Shown: one piece after another, positions 1 through 5,880 of the stretch
Numbering within the stretch: the first letter of the stretch is position 1
Layout: each line of letters begins with the position of its first letter
Origin: an uncultured Collinsella sp.
GTDB taxonomy: Bacteria > Actinomycetota > Coriobacteriia > Coriobacteriales > Coriobacteriaceae
Length of the DNA: 8,850 bases
Assembly (NCBI GenBank): GCA_900549275.1
Contig: URNU01000040.1
Span: 1-8,850 of the forward strand
Direction of reading: 5' to 3'
Notes under the pieces: model-generated
What the model was told of the DNA's origin: nothing
Database searches by the model: none
The model's input: the letters and a program-made list of their open reading frames with translations, nothing else
Position numbers and translations under genes: made by a program

Positions 1-2780
1 AACTCAATCGCACCAAACGGCATGTGGTAGAGCACGACATGACGGATATCGGGCAGGTTGACGCCCTCACCGAAGGCCGAGGTTGAAACGATGCAGCTGA
101 GACTTCCGTCTCTAAAGGCTTCCTCAACACGGCGGCGATCGGAGCGCGCAAGCCCGGCGTTATAGAACGCGATCTGGGTCGCACAGTCGGGCACGCGTTT
201 GCGCAACGTCTTGGCAAGCGCCACGGACTGGTCGCGTGAGTTCACGTAGATAACGGTCTTCTCCCCCGTCGCCACGATCGACACCAGGCGATTTTCGCGG
301 CTCGCAAGGTCTCGGTCATCCTCGAGCTGCAAGTTCTCGCGCACCGTCTCGTCGACCACCGTGCGGGTAATCGGTAGCACGCGGGCGAGCTCGGCCACAA
401 CCGGAGCCGTTGCGGTGGCAGTCGCGGCCATGACAACGGGGTTGCCCAGGGCCTTGAGAATATCGGGCATGTCGAGGTATGCGCTCCGGTCACCGCCCTT
501 GGCAAGACCGGCATGGTGTGCCTCATCGATAACGACAAAGCCGATACGTCCAGAACGCGCAAAGCGATCGCGATGGATGGAAAGGAACTCAGGCGTCGTG
601 AGAACGATGCCGGTGCGACCCGAAGCCAGGCCGGCAAACACGTCATCGCGCGCGGCTTCCACGGTCTCGCCGGTCAGCACGCCTACGCCAATGCCGAGCG
701 CGGCCATCGTCGACGAGAGGTGATAGGCCTGGTCGGCAACGAGCGCGCGCAGTGGATAGACAAAGATACTCGCACGCCCGCGAAGAACCGCCTCGCGCGC
801 GGCATGCACATGGAAGATAAGAGACTTGCCGCGCCCCGTTCCCATAACGGCCAGAACACTTTGGTGATCGGCCAGGGCATCGAGCGCCTCGACCTGCGCG
901 CGGTGCGGCTGGTTCGATCCGATAAAGCTGTGAATGAGTGAGCGCGTGAGCTCGGTATAGGAAAGCTGGGCAAGCGTCTCGCGTTTACGCGACTCCAGGC
1001 GCAGCCCAGAATCCGCCGGTTGTACGCCGCGGCGAAGCTCACATGCCGGGTCGTCAACGCTGGGCGCCGTGGTATCGCGGACCAAGACATCCTTAATCAT
1101 GAGCTTTGGCTTTACGCGACCTTGCCAATGCTCGGCAACGGCCTCGAACACCAAGTCGACAGCGCTGTCGCAATTGATAAGCCTATCGATCTGCGGCACA
1201 CGAAACATGATGGCCGGCACACTCGCGGCGCCATCCGTCGCCACGAAGCGCATATGCTCGCCGGTCTTGCCCACCACGGCGCGATCGCACATCGTCACGC
1301 CCTCGGCAGCCAGCAGCGGCACCTTATTACCCTGGCCAAACGGCTCAAGGCGGGAAATCTGCTCGATGGTCTCGATATTCAATTCGGAAAGGTCAACCGT
1401 GGCGGCAACCTCGTCGGTGTCCTCAAAGTCCTCGGCGGGAAGCTCGGACAACGCGGCGGAAAGGCGACGACGAAACTCATCGAGCTTAGACGCCTCGATG
1501 GTCACGCCCACCGCACCGGCATGTCCGCCGCGGCGAATCAGCAGGTCGGAGCAGCGCTCGACGGCTTCGAACAGGTTGACCTTGCCCACCGAGCGACCCG
1601 AGCCACGTGCTATACCGTCCTCGATAGAGAAGAGCAACGCCGGCACGTGATAGCGATTGGTCAGGCGGCTCGCCACGATGCCCTTAACGCCCTCGTGCCA
1701 GCCCTCGCCGCCCACGACAATCGCGCGCCCGCCATCGTAGGTCTCCTCGACCTTTGCCATGGCATCGCGCGTGAGCTCCGCCTCAATCTCGCGACGCTGA
1801 CGGTTGATCTCCTCGAGCTCGGCTGCCAGTGCACTTGCCTCGATAGGATCACGGGCAAGCAGCAGGTCGAGCGCCAGCTTGGGATCGGCCATGCGGCCGG
1901 CGGCGTTTAAGCGGGGAATGAGCGAGAACGATAGGCCGTCCGCCGTAATGGTAGAAAGGTCGGCCTTGGCGAGCGCTGCAAGCGCAATGTAGCCGGGACG
2001 AGCCGTCACGCGCATCTGTTGGATGCCCTCGGCGACCAACGCGCGGTTCTCGGCCGTCAACGGCATCATGTCAGACACGGTGCCCAGCGCCGCAACCTCA
2101 ATCAGCGAACGCCAATACGACGGCTTGCCCAGACGCTCGCCCAAAACCTGCACCAGCTTGAGCGCCACACCGGCACCGGCAAGTTCACGCGAGGGCCCCT
2201 CATCCTCGAGCTTGGGGTCGGTCAGGGGCACGCCCTGCGGCACCTGGTCGGACGGCTCATGATGGTCCGTAACCACCAGATCGATTCCCAGGCTCTCCAG
2301 ATAGGAGACCTCTTCCTTGGCCGCGATACCGTTATCGACGGTCACGATCAGATTGGGTTGGGCGAGCTTGTTGACGCGGTCGAGCGCCGCGCGCGAAAGG
2401 CCATATCCCTCGTCAAAGCGGTGCGGGATAAACGGTGTGACATCGGCGCCAAACGTCCGCAGCGCCTCGGTCAACAGACAAGTCGACGTAATGCCGTCGA
2501 CGTCAAAATCACCAAAGACGGCGATGCGTTCGTGGTTGCGAATGGCGCGCTCGACACGATCGGCAACAACCGACATGCCCGGAATGACGAGCGGATCGGC
2601 CCAATCACGGTCGAGCGAAGGCGTCAGAAATAGCTGTCCCTCCTCAATCGAGGCAATGCCGTGCGCAACCATAATGCGCGCCACCAGCCTGGGTATGCCC
2701 AGGCCAGCCGAAAGCTCCTTTTCGAGCTCGGGGTTTTGCCGAGCGACCGCCCAGCGATGCGTCGTCTTAAGCGATGACAT
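1..2780 (-). CDS. recJ: RecJ single-strand exonuclease fused to a RecQ-like DEAH helicase (3' end outside window)
   Basis: One open frame of 926 visible residues, running off the left edge without a stop. Residues 1-~567 are a full RecJ, similar in length to the whole E. coli enzyme (577 aa). Visible DHH-family metal motifs are DFDVDG at 91-96, TVDNG with D149 and DHH at 172-174; PRLNAAGRMADP lies near 290-302. The DHHA1 domain has GRSVGK near 395 and GGH at 418-420, and a RecJ OB-like domain follows (about 450-567). After a ~45-residue linker comes an SF2 helicase: QPHRAQ near 623, Walker A GTGRGKS at 647-653, DEAH at 752-755, a TATAT motif near 786, and a second lobe with TSAFGEGVNLPD near 900. 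RecJ degrades 5'-ended single strands in recombination and repair; RecQ-type helicases feed it unwound DNA, so one chain may do both jobs (inference). ATG 2780 was chosen because the N-terminus then matches RecJ; its GGGGGTGGG ribosome site is only moderate. GTG 2825 is an alternative in-frame start. The RecJ identity is firm; assignment of the helicase to RecQ rather than another SF2 group is less so. Confidence 0.93.
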   Translation of the reverse strand, partial: MSSLKTTHRWAVARQNPELEKELSAGLGIPRLVARIMVAHGIASIEEGQLFLTPSLDRDWADPLVIPGMSVVADRVERAIRNHERIAVFGDFDVDGITSTCLLTEALRTFGADVTPFIPHRFDEGYGLSRAALDRVNKLAQPNLIVTVDNGIAAKEEVSYLESLGIDLVVTDHHEPSDQVPQGVPLTDPKLEDEGPSRELAGAGVALKLVQVLGERLGKPSYWRSLIEVAALGTVSDMMPLTAENRALVAEGIQQMRVTARPGYIALAALAKADLSTITADGLSFSLIPRLNAAGRMADPKLALDLLLARDPIEASALAAELEEINRQRREIEAELTRDAMAKVEETYDGGRAIVVGGEGWHEGVKGIVASRLTNRYHVPALLFSIEDGIARGSGRSVGKVNLFEAVERCSDLLIRRGGHAGAVGVTIEASKLDEFRRRLSAALSELPAEDFEDTDEVAATVDLSELNIETIEQISRLEPFGQGNKVPLLAAEGVTMCDRAVVGKTGEHMRFVATDGAASVPAIMFRVPQIDRLINCDSAVDLVFEAVAEHWQGRVKPKLMIKDVLVRDTTAPSVDDPACELRRGVQPADSGLRLESRKRETLAQLSYTELTRSLIHSFIGSNQPHRAQVEALDALADHQSVLAVMGTGRGKSLIFHVHAAREAVLRGRASIFVYPLRALVADQAYHLSSTMAALGIGVGVLTGETVEAARDDVFAGLASGRTGIVLTTPEFLSIHRDRFARSGRIGFVVIDEAHHAGLAKGGDRSAYLDMPDILKALGNPVVMAATATATAPVVAELARVLPITRTVVDETVRENLQLEDDRDLASRENRLVSIVATGEKTVIYVNSRDQSVALAKTLRKRVPDCATQIAFYNAGLARSDRRRVEEAFRDGSLSCIVSTSAFGEGVNLPDIRHVVLYHMPFGAIE

Positions 2781-2832
2781 GAGCGCCCACCCCCGATAGG
2801 GGCAGGTCGCCGCGATACCTCTCACGGTTCAT
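2767..2832 (-). CDS. Possible 21-codon leader ORF overlapping the recJ start
   Basis: A short ORF (MNRERYRGDLPLSGVGAHVI, then A) begins at ATG 2832. It has a better ribosome-binding site (AGAGGA, 9 nt upstream) than recJ itself. Its TAA stop at 2767-2769 lies 14 bases inside the recJ reading frame, in a different frame. This arrangement would allow translational coupling, with ribosomes terminating near and restarting at ATG 2780. No homology is recognised and a 66-bp ORF can occur by chance, so this is only a candidate. Confidence 0.2.
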   Translation of the reverse strand: MNRERYRGDLPLSGVGAHVIA

Positions 2833-2852
2833 AGCGATGAGTCCTCTGTGTA

Positions 2853-2870
2853 TGCCCGCTTCGGCAGGCA
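2853..2870. other. Small hairpin in the recJ leader (TTCG loop on the plus strand)
   Basis: The sequence TGCCCGC-TTCG-GCAGGCA forms a 7-bp stem including one G-T wobble. Read on the plus strand it has a C(UUCG)G tetraloop; on the minus strand, the recJ mRNA, the loop is CGAA. It lies within the 5' leader downstream of the proposed recJ -10 box. There is no U-run after it on either strand, so it is not a convincing terminator. It may stabilise or structure the leader. Confidence 0.35.
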
Positions 2871-2888
2871 GATCTGTTGAACGGGTTT

Positions 2889-2894
2889 ATTATA
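2889..2894 (-). promoter_or_regulatory. Probable -10 box of the recJ promoter
   Basis: The minus strand reads a perfect TATAAT here, in the context CGGTATAATAAACC, about 110 bases upstream of the recJ start codon. No good TTGACA-like -35 box is visible 16-18 bases upstream, so the promoter may be weak, -10 dependent or activator assisted. Transcription would start near 2880-2882 and give a leader of roughly 100 nt. Confidence 0.5.
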
Positions 2895-2959
2895 CCGTGC
2901 GGCACGGACGCAGAGCCTCGCAGCACGCCGTGGTTTCGGTAAACGATGCCGGTAATAGC

Positions 2960-3005
2960 CTCGAAATAATCGAGCGTTTCTAACGCACGGACGCATGCGA
3001 GCGTC
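2960..3005. promoter_or_regulatory. Cluster of short dyads upstream of the BASS transporter
   Basis: Three consecutive short inverted repeats occur in the 276-bp divergent intergenic region: CTCGA-AATAA-TCGAG (2960-2974), GCGTT-TCT-AACGC (2974-2986) and GACGC-ATGCGA-GCGTC (2990-3005). They lie 50-100 bases upstream of the transporter start, where operators are often found. No convincing plus-strand -35/-10 pair could be identified, so the operator role is inferred from position and symmetry only. The rest of 2781-3056 shows no supported gene. Confidence 0.25.
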
Positions 3006-3056
3006 TAGCATATCCATTCAAAACGGATTTACGAGCAAAGGGAGTCACAAGAGCAG

Positions 3057-4055
3057 ATGAAGCAATGGGTTGGACTGGGAAAGTTCCTCGCGGGGCATAT
3101 GCAGGTCATCGTTCCGATTTGCGTAACGCTCGGTGTGCTCTTTCCCCAGCAGATCGGCGTACTTAAGCCCATTGTTCCCGCTCTCTTCGCCTTTATGACG
3201 TTCCAAGGCGCGCTCAGCAACACCTTCCACCAGGTAGCCGAGGTGTTCCGCCGTCCGCTGCACCTGATTTTGGCGCTGCTCGTCTCGGCGGTGCTTATTC
3301 CCATAGCAGCTTATGCCATGGGATCGCTGTTCTTTGGCTCCAACCCCAACCTTGTCTGCGGCATCGTGCTCGAGTACAGCGTACCCGTGGCAGTCACTGC
3401 CTTTATGTGGATTAGCATGTTCGGCGGCAACGGCCCGCTCGCGCTCACCATTATCCTGACGTCCTCGGTTATCTCGCCTGTGACGATTCCGCTCACGCTG
3501 AAGCTCTTGCTGGGTGCCACCGTCTCGATCGATGTGCCGAGCATGATGCAGGACATGGCCTTTATGATCGCCATCCCCGCCGTGCTCGGCATCGTGATCA
3601 ACGAGCTCACGCGTGGATGGGGACACGAGAAGCTCTCCCCCGCGCTCTCGCCCGCCTGCAAGTTCATGATGATGGGCGTTATCGCCTCCAACTCCACCGC
3701 CATGAGTGAGTACGTGTTGCACATGAACGCGGTGCGTCTGGAAGTCGCCCTCTTTATTTTGACCTTCGCCATCAGCGGCTTTGCCGTCGGCATTTTGGTC
3801 GCCCGCGCACTGCATCTGCCATATAGCGAGACGACTACCATGTGCTTTACCTGCGGCATGCGTAATATCTCTTCGGGCGCCGTCATCGCCACGCAGTACT
3901 TTCCGGGCGAAGTCGTGTTTCCCGTCATGTGCGGAACGCTGTTTCAGCAGGTACTCGCCTCGTTTATCGGGCATCTCTTTGAGCGTCTAACCGGCGAGGA
4001 GCGTGCCGCCCAGCGCAAGCGCGTCGAGGCCGGCCGCGACGCCATGGCACGCTAG
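3057..4055 (+). CDS. Bile acid:sodium symporter (BASS) family transporter
   Basis: A 332-residue polytopic inner-membrane protein with about nine to ten hydrophobic segments (for example 14-30, 37-54, 68-92, 99-120, 128-152, 164-182, 203-221, 228-250, 284-305) and a charged cytoplasmic-type tail (310-332). The overall pattern fits the BASS/SBF fold: a broken-helix segment LEYSVPVAVTAFMW (105-118), the following LTSSVISP (134-141), and TCGMRNISSGAVIATQYFP (265-283), which aligns with the crossover helix EVGMQNSGLA of bacterial ASBT homologues. BASS proteins move bile acids, pantoate, keto acids and other organic anions, usually with sodium. Here the crossover Glu is T265 and the Gln is R269, so sodium coupling and substrate are uncertain. 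The gene stands alone, divergent from recJ. ATG 3057 is preceded by AAAGGGAG 12 bases upstream, a rather long spacing. Family placement is secure; bile-acid transport is not shown. Confidence 0.82.
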   Translation: MKQWVGLGKFLAGHMQVIVPICVTLGVLFPQQIGVLKPIVPALFAFMTFQGALSNTFHQVAEVFRRPLHLILALLVSAVLIPIAAYAMGSLFFGSNPNLVCGIVLEYSVPVAVTAFMWISMFGGNGPLALTIILTSSVISPVTIPLTLKLLLGATVSIDVPSMMQDMAFMIAIPAVLGIVINELTRGWGHEKLSPALSPACKFMMMGVIASNSTAMSEYVLHMNAVRLEVALFILTFAISGFAVGILVARALHLPYSETTTMCFTCGMRNISSGAVIATQYFPGEVVFPVMCGTLFQQVLASFIGHLFERLTGEERAAQRKRVEAGRDAMAR

Positions 4056-4082
4056 ACTGTCCGCATTACGCGGGTGTTAGTC
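4055..4082. terminator. Weak two-part hairpin between convergent genes
   Basis: The 30-bp gap between the convergent transporter and GalT-like genes holds GACT-gt-CCGC-attac-GCGG-gtgtt-AGTC. This is a short stem symmetric enough to act in both directions. Neither strand has a following U-run, so intrinsic termination would be weak. Nothing better is visible in the gap. Confidence 0.2.
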
Positions 4083-4085
4083 CTG

Positions 4086-4883
4086 CTATTCGAGCGTTTC
4101 CAGATGCGCACGCAGACGCTCAGCATCGATATCGAGCGTTGTCTCGGCATTGACCTGGGCCAAACGATAGCCGACAAAGTAGGGCGAAACCACCCAACGC
4201 GGCAGCGCCTTGGCAATGGTCCGACCGCCCAGGTGATAGAAGAACAAGTTGTACGACTCTGCGCGGCCACCGTGGTGCTCGTTCAGGATATAGCGCAGAG
4301 CTACCTGGATCGCATCGGCGAAGAGATCCGCCTCGGCTTGGTCTCGCATGCCATCGCTGGCGGCGATTCCCTGTGGGGCTGAAACGTTAATCTCAAAGAA
4401 CCCCATGATCGGTTCGGTTGAGATGTTAACCGAGATTCTCCCCTGTTGCCAGACATTGATGCCTTCGAAGTTGGCGGGGACTAGTGCCGCATAGCCGTCT
4501 TCCTGCTCCAAACCCACAATCTGCATGTGCGGATGAACGAGACTACCGCCCGAGAGCGGGCCCTTGTTTTTATACATGAGCACGCTTCGATACTGTTGTG
4601 AATCGATCATCTGCTGCCAGCAACCCAGGGCAAACCGCATCACATGATGCAGCTCGTCCGGCGTATAGGTCACCAGGTCGGCATCGTGATCGGCCGACTC
4701 GATCAGCACGGTTTGACGGGTGGCGCGCAGGGTTTTGAACTTATTCTCGAGCCAGATACAGCCACCGTCGCGCCGGATGATATTGGCGAGTTCCTCGGTA
4801 TCGCAAAAGGGGCACGCGGTGCCAGGGCGCCGGTTATCGTCGGGCTTACCGTTCGCCTGCTGAACGTCAAATACCAGCGCCAC
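4086..4883 (-). CDS. GalT/HIT-fold protein, DUF4931-like
   Basis: A 265-residue soluble protein related to galactose-1-phosphate uridylyltransferase. Visible marks are a CPFC zinc-type motif at 24-27, ENKF at 46-49, and YKNKGPLSGGSLVHPHMQ ending at 121. The His-Pro-His-x-Q core (117-121) is the GalT active-site motif, where the second His (H119 here) becomes the nucleotidylated residue. The protein is shorter than classical GalT (about 350 aa) and fits the DUF4931-type branch, whose substrate is not established; a nucleotidyltransferase or phosphorylase activity on a nucleotide-sugar-like compound is inferred. The start is GTG 4883: it lies 3 bases after the cutC stop and has GGAGG 8 bases upstream, inside the cutC 3' end, implying translational coupling. 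No gal genes are nearby, so assignment as galT proper is not justified. Confidence 0.8.
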   Translation of the reverse strand: MALVFDVQQANGKPDDNRRPGTACPFCDTEELANIIRRDGGCIWLENKFKTLRATRQTVLIESADHDADLVTYTPDELHHVMRFALGCWQQMIDSQQYRSVLMYKNKGPLSGGSLVHPHMQIVGLEQEDGYAALVPANFEGINVWQQGRISVNISTEPIMGFFEINVSAPQGIAASDGMRDQAEADLFADAIQVALRYILNEHHGGRAESYNLFFYHLGGRTIAKALPRWVVSPYFVGYRLAQVNAETTLDIDAERLRAHLETLE

Positions 4884-4886
4884 GGG

Positions 4887-5564
4887 TTATACCTCCAGCG
4901 GCACGATCTTGGTGCCATGGAGCTCGGAGACGCCCAGTGCCGCCGCCACGGTATCGCGGTTGGTCGTGGAAATGCCGCCGCCGGGAAGGATGGTCAGGCG
5001 GTCGCCCGCATACTCGATTAGGCGAGCTAGGTGATCGAAGTTATCCTCGATCGGCGTTCCGGCAGCGCCTCCATGCGTCAGGATGCGCGTGATACCGCAG
5101 TCGGCGAGTGTGTCGACGGCATCGAGCTGAGCCTCGGGCGAGAGCTGGTCGAAGGCCATGTGGAAGGTGATGTCGATGGGCTCACGCTTGCACTCCTCGG
5201 TCGCGCAGCCCGCAGCCATCACGAGGGCGCCGAGTGTAAGCTCATCGAGCGCCCATCCGCCGGCACAAGGCTTGCAGCAGCCAAAGACCAAGCCGTCGGC
5301 GCCGGCGCTCACGGCAAGACCCAAGTCCATCTCCATCATGCGCAGCTCGTCCTGGTTGTAGTGAAAGTCACCGCCACGCGGGCGAATCATGCACATCACT
5401 CGCGCATCATGCTCGTGAGCATAGCTGACCGCAGCGCTGATAACGCCGGCCGAGGGCGTGGTACCACCGACGGCAAGGTTGTCGCACAGCTCGATGCGCC
5501 CCGCACCGGCCTCGATAGCCGCCGGCACCCGCTCAAAGTTCTCAGCACAAAACTCGTACAGCAT
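4887..5564 (-). CDS. cutC: CutC family TIM-barrel protein
   Basis: A 225-residue cytoplasmic protein of the CutC family (PF03932). Conserved blocks appear in order: RIELC (23-27), VGGTTPS (32-38), MIRPRGGDFHY (59-69), DITFHMAFD (131-139), ITRILTHGG (158-166), ILPGGGI (192-198) and ELHGT (214-218). The family was named for copper homeostasis in E. coli, but a direct copper role is disputed, so the biochemical function remains open. The protein ends shortly after ELHGT, about 40 residues earlier than my recollection of E. coli CutC (248 aa). It also carries a cysteine group CCKPC at 96-100, plus C120 and C125, which I do not recall from the E. coli protein. ATG 5564 is preferred because it gives the usual family N-terminus (MLYEFCAEN) and has GGGGG 7 bases upstream; an in-frame ATG at 5603 would add 13 residues. 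It is first in a two-gene unit with the GalT-like gene. Confidence 0.88.
   Translation of the reverse strand: MLYEFCAENFERVPAAIEAGAGRIELCDNLAVGGTTPSAGVISAAVSYAHEHDARVMCMIRPRGGDFHYNQDELRMMEMDLGLAVSAGADGLVFGCCKPCAGGWALDELTLGALVMAAGCATEECKREPIDITFHMAFDQLSPEAQLDAVDTLADCGITRILTHGGAAGTPIEDNFDHLARLIEYAGDRLTILPGGGISTTNRDTVAAALGVSELHGTKIVPLEV
4892..4896 (-). promoter_or_regulatory. Ribosome-binding site of the GalT-like gene
   Basis: GGAGG on the minus strand, embedded in the last codons of cutC and 8 bases from GTG 4883. It fixes the GTG start and argues for coupled translation of the two genes. Confidence 0.7.
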
Positions 5565-5620
5565 AGATAGACCCCCAGATGACAAACGTTTTCCGATGGG
5601 CATTGTCGCACGCCCCCATG

Positions 5621-5689
5621 AAGTTGCGGTGGAATAGGGACTGTTTTGGCCTCTGAGACTCCCATTTAGTCCCTATTCCACCGCAACTT
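5621..5689. repeat. Perfect 22-bp inverted repeat with a 25-nt spacer
   Basis: The left arm 5621-5642 contains GTTGCGGTGGAATAGGGAC, and the right arm 5668-5689 is its exact reverse complement over all 22 positions. The spacer 5643-5667 contains a further small dyad with the arm edge: GACT at 5657-5660 and AGTC at 5668-5671. It lies 57 bases upstream of the cutC start. There is no U-run after either arm, so it does not look like a terminator. No flanking target duplication was seen. It could be a REP- or MITE-like dispersed element, or a regulatory structure in the cutC leader. Confidence 0.75.
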
Positions 5690-5737
5690 AAAGGGAGCAG
5701 AACCAAAGTAACGCCGCTGGCAGAGGACCGACAGCGA

Positions 5738-5837
5738 GCGGGCGCCAGAGCGAACAAATTGGCATGAAAAGAGGGCGGCATAGACCTTCTGGTCATGCCG
5801 TCCTCTTTGAATGACAAGTTGTCGCTCTGGTGCCCGC
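5738..5837. repeat. 100-nt near-continuous palindrome
   Basis: By hand pairing, 5738-5753 matches 5822-5837 (16 pairs, one G-T), 5755-5767 matches 5809-5821 (9 of 13), and 5768-5786 matches 5791-5808 (18 pairs, one wobble, one bulge). The loop is TTCT. In total 43 pairs, four mismatches and two bulged bases form one long stem. Beyond a 5x5 internal loop, CCGAC at 5728-5732 can also pair with GTCGG at 5843-5847. This is far longer than a normal terminator and may be an inserted element or a structured RNA. The inner part is annotated separately as a terminator. No protein-coding gene is supported in 5565-5880. Confidence 0.7.
5768..5808 (-). terminator. Probable terminator of the liv operon
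   Basis: This is the inner stem of the large palindrome. Read on the minus strand the hairpin ends in CCCTCTTTTCATG, so four U residues overlap the stem base, about 75-110 bases after the livF stop. The U-run is short. On the plus strand the stem ends in CCTCTTTGAA, so it could act weakly in both directions. Position after the last liv gene supports the call. Confidence 0.55.
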
Positions 5838-5851
5838 GCAGCGTCGGCTGG

Positions 5852-5875
5852 TCCGCCGTTCGGCAGAACGGCGGA
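5852..5875. other. Perfect 10-bp hairpin just after the livF stop
   Basis: TCCGCCGTTC and GAACGGCGGA are exact complements separated by a 4-base loop. The stem starts 5 bases beyond the livF stop codon in the direction of transcription. It has no U-run, so it may protect the 3' end of the liv mRNA or add to the downstream termination structure rather than terminate by itself. Confidence 0.55.
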
Positions 5876-5880
5876 ACCGC

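Noticed and set aside
1020..1910. Long plus-strand open frame of 296 codons
   Set aside because: It lies wholly antisense to recJ, whose motifs are unmistakable. Its composition is rich in His, Arg and Gly as expected from the complement of a GC-biased gene, and no family is recognisable.
2829..3017. 62-codon minus-strand ORF in the recJ-BASS gap
   Set aside because: It spans the proposed recJ -10 box, is Arg-rich and has no recognisable features. The region is better explained as a divergent promoter region.
3045..3974. Minus-strand open frame of 309 codons opposite the BASS gene
   Set aside because: The plus strand encodes a convincing membrane transporter, whereas the antisense product is His-, Gly- and Arg-rich without recognisable domains.
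4086..4883. Assignment as classical galT of the Leloir pathway
   Set aside because: The active-site motif is present, but the protein is about 85 residues shorter than GalT and no galK or galE is adjacent; DUF4931-like is the safer call.
5564..5603. Upstream in-frame ATG at 5603 as the cutC start
   Set aside because: It adds 13 residues (MPIGKRLSSGGLS) not typical of the family; ATG 5564 has its own GGGGG site and gives the normal CutC N-terminus.
5764..5814. 16-codon plus-strand ORF (MKRGRHRPSGHAVLFE)
   Set aside because: It is entirely contained in the palindrome and has no ribosome site; the base-pairing explains the sequence.
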